Assembly (NCBI RefSeq): GCF_000023125.1
Contig: NC_013037.1
Coordinates: forward strand, 4,131,501 to 4,195,500
Direction of reading: 5' to 3'
DNA: 64,000 nt
DNA from: Dyadobacter fermentans DSM 18053
Lineage (GTDB): Bacteria; Bacteroidota; Bacteroidia; Cytophagales; Spirosomataceae
A program made the translations under genes and the position numbers. The notes under the pieces are model-generated. The model ran no database searches. It worked only from the letters and a program-made list of their open reading frames with translations, and was not told where the DNA came from. This document shows positions 35,605 through 43,827 of this stretch, piece after piece (within the stretch, counting starts at the first letter, position 1; the number at the start of each line of letters is the position of its first letter).

Positions 35605-36624
35605 TTACGGCACCAAAATTACGGAACCAATTGTTTTTCGGGCTTCGAGGTCGGCCTGCGCCTGGCCGGCCATCGATAGCGGATAGCGCGTAATGGCAAG
35701 TTTCCCAAAAATTCCGTTGTGAAATGCCTCGAAAGTATCGGCTGCGTACGCGTCGAGCGCATCGCGATCCGAGATGTAAGCGCTGAGCGTGGGCGTTGCC
35801 ATAATAATGGATCTTTCGCGCAGCAGCGCATGATCGATATGCTCGGGCTGACCGGAGGATGAACCATAAAGCACGATCTTCCCGCCTTTGCCGATCAGTT
35901 CCAGCGAATGTGCGAAAGTGTCTTTTCCCACCCCATCAAACACCACATCCACGCCCCGGCCGCCGGTAATTTCCAGCACGGAGTGTACAAATTCGCGGCA
36001 TTCGGCCAGGAAAACGTAATCCGCCCCGTTGGCGAGCACCACTTTCTTCTTCTCTTCCGAGCCGGTGGTGCCGATTACCGTCGCGCCGAGTGCTTTCGCC
36101 CATTTGGTCACGAGCGCACCCACGCCTCCGGCCGCCGCATGCACCAGCACAACGTCGCCGGGCTTTACCGGATGAACTTCTTTAACCAGCATGCGCGCCG
36201 TAAATCCTTTCACCAGGAGCGCCGCCGCCTCTTCCGACGACATGGTATCCGGAATATGGACCAGCTGCTGCGTGGACACCACGCGGCTTTCCGCATACGC
36301 ACCGGGAATGAAGTGATATCCCACACGATCGCCGACATGGAATTCAGTCACCCACGGGCCCACGGCCTCGATGATGCCTGCCGCCTCCACGCCCGGCGTG
36401 TAAGGAAAGGATCTGACGGGAAACTTGCCGTCGCGGTAATAGGTATCCACAAAATTCAGCCCGATCGCCTCCTGGCGAATGCGCACCTGTCCGGGGCCAG
36501 GCTCGGTCATTGTTTCCCTTTCATAACCCAATACCGAGGGCGCACCTTGCTTGTAGATTTTTACTATACCTGATTTATTTGCTATTTCTGTAACTAACCC
36601 TGACATTTTCGTACGAATTGCCAT
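35605..36624 (-). CDS. NADPH:quinone oxidoreductase (zinc-free MDR family)
   Basis: A 339-residue medium-chain dehydrogenase/reductase of the QOR type. Its landmarks are IGLNFVDTYYRDG, PYTPGVEAAGIIEAVG, the nucleotide-binding VHAAAGGVGALVTKWAKALG and FDGVGKDTF. The structural and catalytic zinc cysteines are absent, as expected for quinone reductases. The ATG at 36624 is used. An ATG at 36606 (MSGLVTEI) is also possible and would leave more room behind the palindrome at 36628. It follows the TetR gene by 30 bases and precedes the KefG-like gene. Confidence 0.9.
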   Translation of the reverse strand: MAIRTKMSGLVTEIANKSGIVKIYKQGAPSVLGYERETMTEPGPGQVRIRQEAIGLNFVDTYYRDGKFPVRSFPYTPGVEAAGIIEAVGPWVTEFHVGDRVGYHFIPGAYAESRVVSTQQLVHIPDTMSSEEAAALLVKGFTARMLVKEVHPVKPGDVVLVHAAAGGVGALVTKWAKALGATVIGTTGSEEKKKVVLANGADYVFLAECREFVHSVLEITGGRGVDVVFDGVGKDTFAHSLELIGKGGKIVLYGSSSGQPEHIDHALLRERSIIMATPTLSAYISDRDALDAYAADTFEAFHNGIFGKLAITRYPLSMAGQAQADLEARKTIGSVILVP

Positions 36625-36627
36625 TAT

Positions 36628-36641
36628 GGAATGCCCGTTCC
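36628..36641. promoter_or_regulatory. Probable TetR operator before the quinone oxidoreductase
   Basis: GGAATGCCCGTTCC has half-sites GGAATG and CGTTCC around a two-base spacer. It is the same half-site, one mismatch away, as the palindrome before the tetR gene at 37254. It fills the 30-base gap between tetR and the quinone oxidoreductase gene. Confidence 0.5.
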
Positions 36642-36654
36642 ACCATTGGCAACA

Positions 36655-37233
36655 TTATTTTTTGATCGATTTTATTAAAAACTCGGCTTGCTGGTGCACC
36701 AGCTCCGCATCGCCATACACGAGGTAAAACTGCCAGAAACCCGCAAAGCTGGATACAATGAAATGGGCCAGCATGCCCGGGTCGCGCTTGCTGCTGATTT
36801 CATCCGCCTTTTGCGCTTTTTTGAGCAGATCTTTCAGCAGGGCGGTCAGTTTGGTGGTGTTGTCTTTCAGCACCGCATGCACTTCCTCATCTGCCGAAGC
36901 CAGTTCGAACGTCGACCTCACCCCCATACACGTCCTTTCCTCCCCGATCGTCCGTACCGCCGCCTTTTTGATGATCTTTTCCACCGCCTTAATCGGCGAC
37001 TTCGACTCCCCGGCCACGTTCAGGTAGTCGTCGAACGTGGTTTCCGTGTAGCTTCGCAGGCATTGGAGGAACAGGCTGTGCTTGTCGCCATAGGTGTCGT
37101 AAATGCTGCCTCGGTTCAGCCCCATCGTCTCCACGAGGTCCTGCATGGAAGTAGCGTTATAGCCTTTTTGCCAGAAAAGGCATTTTGCCTTTTCCAGCCT
37201 TTCTTCGGGTTCGAATGCTTTGCTGCGTGCCAT
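36655..37233 (-). CDS. TetR/AcrR-family transcriptional regulator
   Basis: A 192-residue regulator whose helix-turn-helix spans about 10-55: EERLEKAKCLFWQKGYNATSM, then LVETMGLNRGSIYDTYGDKHSLF. The ligand domain contains a single prominent cysteine in GEERTCMGVRS, at the position where many relatives have GC followed by a hydrophobic stretch. In NemR-like repressors such cysteines sense electrophiles, so redox sensing is plausible. It is the first gene of a four-gene unit with quinone oxidoreductase, a KefG-like and a KefB-like gene, and has a palindrome 21 bases upstream. Confidence 0.9.
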   Translation of the reverse strand: MARSKAFEPEERLEKAKCLFWQKGYNATSMQDLVETMGLNRGSIYDTYGDKHSLFLQCLRSYTETTFDDYLNVAGESKSPIKAVEKIIKKAAVRTIGEERTCMGVRSTFELASADEEVHAVLKDNTTKLTALLKDLLKKAQKADEISSKRDPGMLAHFIVSSFAGFWQFYLVYGDAELVHQQAEFLIKSIKK

Positions 37234-37253
37234 GATAATCAGACAATTATTTC

Positions 37254-37267
37254 AGAACGAACGTTCC
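37254..37267. promoter_or_regulatory. Probable TetR operator before the tetR gene
   Basis: AGAACGAACGTTCC contains the perfect inverted repeat GAACG-AA-CGTTC, 21 bases before the start codon. A second, overlapping inverted repeat, CCAGAAT (37266-37272) with ATTCTGG (37280-37286), lies beside it. The half-site matches that at 36628. Confidence 0.6.
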
Positions 37268-37317
37268 AGAATGAGTCGAATTCTGGTCAATGCACTTAAA
37301 ATCAGGCTACACGAGCG

Positions 37318-38157
37318 TCAGATGATGAACTTCGCCACGCCGCCGTCCACTTTCAGCGCCGAGCCATTAGTACCTGACGAAAGCGGGCTCGCCACGTAAG
37401 TAACGAGGTTAGCGATCTCTTCCACTGACGCGAAACGTTGCAGCAGCGAGGTGGGCCGTGCATTTTTGAAGAAATCCTTCTCGGCTTCCTCTGCGGACAT
37501 ATTGTTGGCCTCACCCAGCTGCCTCACAAAGTCGGCCACACCTTCCGATTTGGTTGGGCCGGGCATAACTGTGTTCACTGTTACGTTGGTGCCTTTTGTA
37601 AGTTCGGCCAGCCCGCGGCTCACGGCGAGTTGAGCGGTTTTGGTGGTGCCATAGTGGATCATTTCTTCCGGGATATTCACCGCCGATTCGCTGGAAATGA
37701 AGATGATCCGGCCCCAATCTTTCGCGATCATCTTTGGAAAGAAATACCTCGCCAGACGTACGCCGCTAAGCACATTCACTTCAAAAAACCGGAACCATTC
37801 CTCGTCCGAGATCTCGGTAAACGGCTTCGGTTCGAAAATACCGGCATTATTGATTAGGATATCAATGTCCGGCAGCTGTTGCAGCAATGCATTTACTTCA
37901 TCGACCTTCGAAAAATCGGCAGCAAAACCTCTCGCATTCCCGCCGGGCGGCATCCCGCTGGGCGGCATCCCGCTGGGCGGCCCCCCGCCCGGCGTCGATT
38001 CATTCAGTTTTTGGACCGCTTCCGCTACCTTACTTTCGGTGCGGCCGTTGATGATCACACGGGCACCTTCTTTCAAGAGACTCTGCGCGATGGCAAAGCC
38101 GATACCCTGTGTCGAACCGCTGATGAATGCAGTTTTCCCATTGAGTTTCAAATCCAT
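37318..38157 (-). CDS. Short-chain dehydrogenase/reductase with Gly/Pro/Met insert
   Basis: A 279-residue SDR. The cofactor motif is GSTQGIG near residue 15, NNAGIF follows, and the catalytic serine and YGTTK (Tyr-x-x-x-Lys) are in place. The C-terminal VDGGVAKFII is typical of 3-oxoacyl-reductase-like members. An unusual insert of about 17 residues (PPSGMPPSGMPP core) sits after the second beta-alpha unit, encoded by a 15-base tandem repeat at 37951. The loop is surface-exposed in SDR folds, so activity may be unaffected. It lies upstream of, and in the same direction as, the tetR gene, but with an operator between them. Confidence 0.92.
   Translation of the reverse strand: MDLKLNGKTAFISGSTQGIGFAIAQSLLKEGARVIINGRTESKVAEAVQKLNESTPGGGPPSGMPPSGMPPGGNARGFAADFSKVDEVNALLQQLPDIDILINNAGIFEPKPFTEISDEEWFRFFEVNVLSGVRLARYFFPKMIAKDWGRIIFISSESAVNIPEEMIHYGTTKTAQLAVSRGLAELTKGTNVTVNTVMPGPTKSEGVADFVRQLGEANNMSAEEAEKDFFKNARPTSLLQRFASVEEIANLVTYVASPLSSGTNGSALKVDGGVAKFII
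37951..37980. repeat. 15-base in-frame tandem repeat in the SDR gene
   Basis: The unit CATCCCGCTGGGCGG occurs twice perfectly (37951-37965, 37966-37980), with degenerate copies on both sides, and encodes the Pro-Ser-Gly-Met-Pro repeats. The period preserves the frame, like the repeat at 23130. Confidence 0.85.
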
Positions 38158-38270
38158 AAAGCTTTGATAATAAGAGTGTAGACGAATGTTTGACCTGGCA
38201 GGACGGGCAACGATTGCAATACTACCCGGAATCCATAATTTTATAACACATCACCTAACAAAATGATCGC

Positions 38271-39149
38271 ATGAGAAACATTTATCTTTTGTTACTATTG
38301 CTGATTTCCGCGGCCGCTTACGCGCAAGGCCCGCGCGTCCTGATCGTTACGGCGCATCCCGACGACGAGACGATGTTTCCCGTGACGGTGTTCAAAATCA
38401 CCCGGGAGCTGAAAGGCTCCGCCGATCTCGCTTTGATTACCGACGCTTCGGGCGGCTACAATGGGCTGGTAGCTTCCAGTTACTATGGCCTCAACCTCGT
38501 AGACTCCGCTACGGGAAGAAAGCATTTGCCACTGATCCGGAAAAAAGAGCTGATGGCCTCCGGCGAAGTAATGGGCATCGGCAATTTCTTCTTTTTAGAC
38601 CAGCTCGATGACTACTACAACCGGGACGAAAAGCCCTATTTGCAAGGTAAAAATTGGGACATTGCCTATGTCGAGAAGAAACTGGACTACATTCTAGCCA
38701 ACGGCCAGTACGATTTCATATTCTGCCTCGTTCCGCACGAAGGCCAGCACGCGCATCACAAAACGGCGTCCATCAGCGCCATCAGGGCTGCACAGCGCTA
38801 TAAAGGATCAAAAAAGCCTGTGGTGCTGGGCGGGCAATCGCAGAGCAAAAGCTATAACTTCCGGTTTGCAGGCCTTGCGGGCTATCCCGAAACAGATGTG
38901 CTCAAAACGGCTCCGGTATTCGAATTCGACCGTTCTTATGGTTTTGGGGAAGATAAAAAGCACAGCTACATGATCGTCGCCGACTGGGTGAAAGCCGCGC
39001 ATAAATCCCAGAGCGGCGATATGAACCAGGCCATGCACCGCGGCGATCTCGAAGTGTTCTGGTATTTCGCGGTAAACGGCGAGGCCGGTTTGGCTACAAC
39101 GAAAGCATTGTTCGAGGCGGTGAATTCCTCGGGTTACTCCAAAAAGTAG
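38271..39149 (+). CDS. Secreted PIG-L family deacetylase
   Basis: A 292-residue protein with a signal peptide (cleavage near AAYAQG, residue 19). The zinc-binding motif of the LmbE/PIG-L N-acetylglucosamine deacetylases is present as AHPDDET, with the partner histidine in HEGQHAHHKTAS. Export to the periplasm sets it apart from cytoplasmic relatives in mycothiol or bacillithiol synthesis and suggests action on a sugar in the envelope or medium. It is alone on the plus strand and converges with the methyltransferase gene, 5 bases away. Confidence 0.92.
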   Translation: MRNIYLLLLLLISAAAYAQGPRVLIVTAHPDDETMFPVTVFKITRELKGSADLALITDASGGYNGLVASSYYGLNLVDSATGRKHLPLIRKKELMASGEVMGIGNFFFLDQLDDYYNRDEKPYLQGKNWDIAYVEKKLDYILANGQYDFIFCLVPHEGQHAHHKTASISAIRAAQRYKGSKKPVVLGGQSQSKSYNFRFAGLAGYPETDVLKTAPVFEFDRSYGFGEDKKHSYMIVADWVKAAHKSQSGDMNQAMHRGDLEVFWYFAVNGEAGLATTKALFEAVNSSGYSKK

Positions 39150-39154
39150 GTGGA

Positions 39155-39922
39155 TCAGGCTTGTCGCAGGGTCATGAAAAGCGAGCTGCCGAATGGTGCT
39201 TTGCCCAGGATGGCGGATTCGGCCTGGGTAACGGCCTTTAATACGGTATTGATGGCGTCGCCCGGATATTCAACGTCCGAATCGAGCTCCTCCACATTGA
39301 TCTTTTTATTGCGGATACGGTAGTTTTGCCATTGCCGCACGAGCAGAATGGGCAGCGAAAGCGCAAATGGCCAGTAAGTATTGTACCCGATCTTCAACCC
39401 CGCCGCTTTGGAATAGGCCTCAAACTGCGCTAACCTGAACCTGCGAGAGCTTCCAACGGCAAGGTCGTGGGTGCCGGAGAAGGCTTCAAATGCGTGTATA
39501 TTAATGATAATCAATCCATTCCGATTCAACCGATCTTTGAATGCGGCTAATGCGCGGACGATCTCCTCGTCGCTCAGAAAATACAGCGCGTCGTTGCAGG
39601 TAATGATGTCGAAAGTTTGCCCGGGTTCGAATGCAGCTACATCACGAAGATCGCCGAAGACCACATTCAGGCCGCGTTCTTTGGAGAAGTCGATGGCATG
39701 CTGCGAATAATCGAAGCCCCGCACATTGGAATAACCATTTTCAACCAAAAACCACAACAGCCCACCGGTGCCGCAAGCAGCATCGAGTATGCTCAGCTCC
39801 GGGTCCATGGCCCGGAAATGTCTGCGGATCTGGCTCAAAACCTTGCCGTGGAGGATTTTGTACCACCACAACTTCCGCTCGGTTTCGTACATGCGCTGGT
39901 ATTCGAGCCGGTTGTCGATCAT
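39155..39922 (-). CDS. Class I SAM-dependent methyltransferase
   Basis: The 255 residues from the ATG at 39922 form an ATGA overlap with the stop of the upstream glycosyltransferase, which decides the start. The SAM site is ILDAACGTGGLLWFL, and FDIITCNDALYFL forms the motif around the active site. A possible hydrophobic anchor lies at about 185-205 (YWPFALSLPILLVRQW). As the last gene of the sugar cassette it probably methylates a glycan or polyprenyl-linked sugar, but the acceptor is unknown. Confidence 0.88.
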   Translation of the reverse strand: MIDNRLEYQRMYETERKLWWYKILHGKVLSQIRRHFRAMDPELSILDAACGTGGLLWFLVENGYSNVRGFDYSQHAIDFSKERGLNVVFGDLRDVAAFEPGQTFDIITCNDALYFLSDEEIVRALAAFKDRLNRNGLIIINIHAFEAFSGTHDLAVGSSRRFRLAQFEAYSKAAGLKIGYNTYWPFALSLPILLVRQWQNYRIRNKKINVEELDSDVEYPGDAINTVLKAVTQAESAILGKAPFGSSLFMTLRQA

Positions 39923-40839
39923 ACGTTTTCGGAGCTGTTGTATTTGATCACATATTGCGGCTGACCGCTTTGGGCCATGAAACTCTTGCCGATATATTCG
40001 CCCAGCACGCTCAGCAGCATGCATTGAATGCCGCCGATGAACAGGATGGTGGCCGTGACGACCTGCCAGCCTTTGGGGTCAGGACCGATGATCCACTGGA
40101 TGGTAAGGAAGATCAGCAGGAAAAATCCCAGGCTGAACAACCCCACGCCAATGGGCACGAAAAGGCGGATCGGAAGTGAAGAATAGCAGAACAGGATATT
40201 CAAAAACAGCGAAATGAGTTTGTGCAACGTGTAGTTGGATGCCCCCTCCTCGCGTTTCTGGTGTGCCACCTGCACTGTCCCAATGTTTCTCGTGATCCTG
40301 AATATCAGCCCGTCGATGTACGGGTAAGGGCCGTGGTATTTGATAATTTCCTGCACTACTTCCTGCCGGATGAGCTTGAAACTCGACAAATACAGGTCTT
40401 TGGGCTTGTTGAGAAGATAGCTCGTGAGCCAGTTCACAAACCGACTGCCCGCATTCCGACCGATGGAGTGCTGTTTTTTGGCATAATAGGTGTACACCAC
40501 ATCATAATCCCCGGCTTCGGCGGTTTCTACGAGCTTCAAGATCTCTTCGGGCGGGTTCTGAAAGTCGTCGTCGATCATGACGCAGTAGTTGCCATAGGCC
40601 CAGTTGAGGCCACACATTACCGCGTTGAACTCCCCGTAATTCCTGCGCAGCGAAATAAACCGGACATTTTCGTATGTCGCCGACAGTTCCCGGCAAACCT
40701 GCTCGGAGCGGTCACGACTGCCGTCGTTGACCATCACGATTTCAAATGATATTTGTGAAAGAGTCGCTTGTAGCTTTTCGATCAGCGGCCGGATGGTTTT
40801 TTCGCTGTTGTAAACCGGGATGATGACCGATAACTTCAT
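39919..40839 (-). CDS. Glycosyltransferase family 2 (DPM1/GtrB-like)
   Basis: A 306-residue membrane-attached glycosyltransferase with a GT-A domain: [15 protein letters not shown], then [13 protein letters not shown], then the metal-binding [14 protein letters not shown]. Two C-terminal transmembrane helices (about 230-290) are followed by a short tail. This architecture is that of enzymes moving a sugar from a nucleotide donor to a polyprenyl phosphate. Start and stop overlap the neighbours by ATGA, so translation of the four-gene unit is coupled. Confidence 0.92.
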   Translation of the reverse strand: MKLSVIIPVYNSEKTIRPLIEKLQATLSQISFEIVMVNDGSRDRSEQVCRELSATYENVRFISLRRNYGEFNAVMCGLNWAYGNYCVMIDDDFQNPPEEILKLVETAEAGDYDVVYTYYAKKQHSIGRNAGSRFVNWLTSYLLNKPKDLYLSSFKLIRQEVVQEIIKYHGPYPYIDGLIFRITRNIGTVQVAHQKREEGASNYTLHKLISLFLNILFCYSSLPIRLFVPIGVGLFSLGFFLLIFLTIQWIIGPDPKGWQVVTATILFIGGIQCMLLSVLGEYIGKSFMAQSGQPQYVIKYNSSENV

Positions 40840-41930
40840 TGGCGATCGAATTGATTGACGGTTTGTATGATGTAAGCCACCTCGTCGTCGGTAATAACCG
40901 GGTTGAGCGGCAAGCTGATCACTTGTTCGTGAATTTGCTCTGTCAGCGGCAAATGTAAATCTTTAAATTCTTTGTAAGCCAATTGTTTATGAATGGGCTG
41001 CGGATAATGCACGTTCGTCTGCACGCCGCGCGCTTCCAGGTACGCAACCAGCTCGGCCCGCCGCGGGTGCCGCACTACAAACAGGTGCCACGCGTCCTCG
41101 TCGATCCTGTCGCCGGGCGGAAGCATTAAGTCGCTGCATTGTAATTCGCGTAGGTAACGGGCCGCTATCTCCCTCCGTCGGGTGTTTTCGGCATCCAGAT
41201 AAGGCAGCTTTACGCCGAGGATGGCAGCCTGCATTTCATCGAGGCGGCTATTCACACCCTGATATTCATTCTGGTAACGGATAACGGAACCGTAATTCCG
41301 CAGGTATCGGATTTTTTCTGCCAATGCAGCGTCACCAGTGGTAATGGCCCCGGCGTCGCCCAATGCACCCAGGTTTTTGGTAGGATAAAAACTGAATGCC
41401 GTTGCGTCCGCCCACGCGCCTACTTTCCTGCCCGTGTGCGTAGCGCCGTGGGCCTGTGCGGCGTCGGTGATCACTTTCAGTTTATACTTTCTGCCCAGGT
41501 CGACGATAGCGGCTATTTCGCAGCTTCGTCCGTAGAGGTCCACGGTAATGATGGCCTTCGTCGCGGGCGTGATCGCCTGTTCGATCCGCGCGGGGTCGAT
41601 CAGCATCGTGTGCGGGTCGGGTTCTACAAAAACGGGTTTGAGATGCAGGTAGCTGACGGGCAGTACCGAGGCAATGTAGGTGTTGGCGGGAACGATAATC
41701 TCGGCATCGGCCGGCAGGTCCAGCGCCAGTAATATGAGCGTGATCGCATCCAGGCCATTGGCAACGCCGATACAATGCTCCGTTTCGCAATATTCGGCAA
41801 ATGCTTTTTCAAACGAATTCAACTCGTTGCCCAGAATGTACCATCCCGAGCGGATCACGCGGAGGGACGCATCTTCGATCGCTTGCAGATAAGGGGCATT
41901 TACCTGGTTTAAATCCAGAAACGGGATCAT
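40836..41930 (-). CDS. DegT/DnrJ/EryC1-family sugar aminotransferase (FdtB-like)
   Basis: A PLP enzyme of 364 residues that aminates a nucleotide-linked keto sugar. [11 protein letters not shown] opens the protein, and the PLP lysine is K185 in [25 protein letters not shown] and [11 protein letters not shown] close the family pattern. Because it overlaps the 3,4-ketoisomerase gene, it most likely makes dTDP-3-amino-3,6-dideoxy-hexose (Fuc3N or Qui3N type). The acetyltransferase that usually completes such sugars is absent from the cluster. Confidence 0.92.
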   Translation of the reverse strand: MIPFLDLNQVNAPYLQAIEDASLRVIRSGWYILGNELNSFEKAFAEYCETEHCIGVANGLDAITLILLALDLPADAEIIVPANTYIASVLPVSYLHLKPVFVEPDPHTMLIDPARIEQAITPATKAIITVDLYGRSCEIAAIVDLGRKYKLKVITDAAQAHGATHTGRKVGAWADATAFSFYPTKNLGALGDAGAITTGDAALAEKIRYLRNYGSVIRYQNEYQGVNSRLDEMQAAILGVKLPYLDAENTRRREIAARYLRELQCSDLMLPPGDRIDEDAWHLFVVRHPRRAELVAYLEARGVQTNVHYPQPIHKQLAYKEFKDLHLPLTEQIHEQVISLPLNPVITDDEVAYIIQTVNQFDRQ

Positions 41931-42322
41931 TGAAAGACGGTCTGGATTAGCTGGTTCAGCGGATAGGGCTCGTCGATATAGTCGGCTTTGTCATAATATT
42001 CATTGGACAGCACCAGCAGGATCGCGTCATCGGAGAAGGAATCCATGATATGCCAGTCCTTCGGTTCGAGGATCAAGCACGATACAGGGTTATCCAGCGT
42101 GAAGATTTCTTCCTTTTCACCATCGTTGGAGTATATACGACAACTTCCGTGGATGCACACCAGCGCATTCCATGTTTTATGGTGCCTGTGACCGCCGCGT
42201 TGCGTCTCTCCCGCGCCGTAAATGTAAAAAACGCGTTTGATCGTCCCCGGGATTATTTTTTCAAAGACTGTGAGGTTACCCGATCCGGTATTAAATGTAT
42301 CCAGCTCAACTAATAGCGGCAT
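41927..42322 (-). CDS. FdtA/QdtA-type dTDP-4-dehydro-6-deoxyglucose 3,4-ketoisomerase (cupin)
   Basis: A 131-residue cupin. The [31 protein letters not shown] pattern has the conserved histidines (GGHRHH), followed by [10 protein letters not shown]. It converts the 4-keto to the 3-keto sugar for the aminotransferase encoded by the overlapping next gene. Whether it yields the galacto or gluco epimer cannot be read from the sequence. rmlA and rmlB, needed for the substrate, are not in the window. A minus-7-like TATTTTTG lies at 42435-42428 on the minus strand, about 105 bases upstream. Confidence 0.92.
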   Translation of the reverse strand: MPLLVELDTFNTGSGNLTVFEKIIPGTIKRVFYIYGAGETQRGGHRHHKTWNALVCIHGSCRIYSNDGEKEEIFTLDNPVSCLILEPKDWHIMDSFSDDAILLVLSNEYYDKADYIDEPYPLNQLIQTVFQ

Positions 42323-42579
42323 ATCGAAATTTCTTGAATGTTAGGGTGTGGCTAAACTCTTTCTGGTGTGCGAAGCTCTCTCAGAAGTAACCTTTTAGTA
42401 AATGTCAGACATTTTTTTCTCAAAATACAAAAATACCGCACAGTAAAAAAAATCGATTACACACCGGCAAGGCTTAACGATCATTTAATGCAAAACTACT
42501 CCCGCTGCAACCCGCCCCTCGCCTTGACCATTGTTACCGGCCATTGGTTGGGAAAGGACGAAAATAAACAACCCGGCCC
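42323..42579. other. Intergenic region upstream of the sugar cassette
   Basis: These 257 bases separate two minus-strand genes. Apart from TATTTTTG on the minus strand at 42435-42428, a probable promoter element for the fdtA-like gene, I see no structure. A plus-strand frame through 42368-42667 runs into the membrane-protein gene and has no protein-like composition. Confidence 0.4.
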
Positions 42580-43779
42580 CTACCCGAACAGCCCCCATTG
42601 CATGCGATGGTCGATCAGCATGAACACTTTAATGGGCAGCGGTTCCAGCCAGAGTATTTTGTTGTAACCCATGTAAAACACTTGCGGATGGCTCACGCAG
42701 ATGATCATTGTGAAAAAGAGAATGAGCCGCACGGTAGAAGTGGAGGACGTTTCGATGAGTATGAAAACCGCCAGGAGAATGAATGGAAAACCGTAGGATA
42801 ACGCTCGGTCAATGTCGTGCACGTAAATCCCCGTCGCGACGAGCACGGCAAAACCGGCCATCAGCGCCAGCAGGAGCCAGTAGCGGCGGGTCAGGCAAAG
42901 CACGGCAAATGCGGAGATGAGGATCAGCCAGGTGCCCTCGAATGCTCCCCACATGCTGCTTCCCAGGCCATTACGGTGCGCATTGGCGAGCAACACGGGC
43001 GTGCCGATCGTGGAGTAGGAATGGCCCGGGAAATAGGTCATCTGCACATATTCGCGGATCGTGAAGTAGATCGCCCAGGCGATCCATACCACGAGGCTTT
43101 CACCCGTAAATGCCGATTTCAGCAGCGCCGGCACACCGAAATTGTTGTTGCGGTAGGCTTTGGTTCCCATCCACCACAACAGCAGGTAACCACCCGCTAC
43201 CACGGCCCGTTCGTCGGTAAAAAAAGCGATCTGGAGTGAAAGGAATATCACCAGCGGATTCTTGCTCAGCAATGCCAGCAGGAGGAAGAAAAAAGCATAT
43301 TCATCGCCATACCCGTGCACATCCGCAAACGCCCACACGCCCACGAAAATATTGGCCATTGCCGTCACGAACAGCGCTGTTATAACCTTGTCGCCCGACA
43401 CCGAATGCACAAACGCGGCCAGTTTGTACAAAAACAGCACGCCCAGCACGCCTTGTATGATCAGAATGAGCAGCACGTTGTGCCCGGTGAGAAAAGATAA
43501 TACCGGCAATGTCCACCGGAAAATCATATTCTCGCGCCGGATATCGTAGTCCATGTCCTTCGGATGCAGCAGATCCTGCGCCTGGTTTTGGATAAATACC
43601 CAGGCATCCAGGCTCACGCCGTCGTTGCGCAAATGATGGAGGAGTAACGAATAGGGAGGAAACGCGAGAAAGAGCGACACAGCCACCGCAAAAAATGTGA
43701 GCTTCCACAACCAGTTTTTACCCGATAGTTGCGCTTCAATCCAAAGTAGAGACGAACCGTAAAAGTTTTCCAAAAGCAT
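42580..43779 (-). CDS. Polytopic membrane protein of unknown function
   Basis: A 399-residue inner-membrane protein with about ten hydrophobic segments. Between them is a long first loop with DYDIRRENMIFRWTLPVL, resembling the acidic/arginine loops of polyprenyl-sugar-dependent GT-C glycosyltransferases. I do not recognise a specific family. It is upstream of the sugar cassette on the same strand, 257 bases away, so a role in glycan transfer is possible but only inferred. Confidence 0.75.
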   Translation of the reverse strand: MLLENFYGSSLLWIEAQLSGKNWLWKLTFFAVAVSLFLAFPPYSLLLHHLRNDGVSLDAWVFIQNQAQDLLHPKDMDYDIRRENMIFRWTLPVLSFLTGHNVLLILIIQGVLGVLFLYKLAAFVHSVSGDKVITALFVTAMANIFVGVWAFADVHGYGDEYAFFFLLLALLSKNPLVIFLSLQIAFFTDERAVVAGGYLLLWWMGTKAYRNNNFGVPALLKSAFTGESLVVWIAWAIYFTIREYVQMTYFPGHSYSTIGTPVLLANAHRNGLGSSMWGAFEGTWLILISAFAVLCLTRRYWLLLALMAGFAVLVATGIYVHDIDRALSYGFPFILLAVFILIETSSTSTVRLILFFTMIICVSHPQVFYMGYNKILWLEPLPIKVFMLIDHRMQWGLFG

Positions 43780-43827
43780 AGGACGGCTTGGACAAATAGA
43801 GCCAAATATACATTTAATGTGCGATTC

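Noticed and set aside
42368..42667. 99-codon plus-strand frame starting in the intergenic gap
   Set aside because: It runs into the antisense of the membrane protein gene, lacks a family pattern, and has no promoter.
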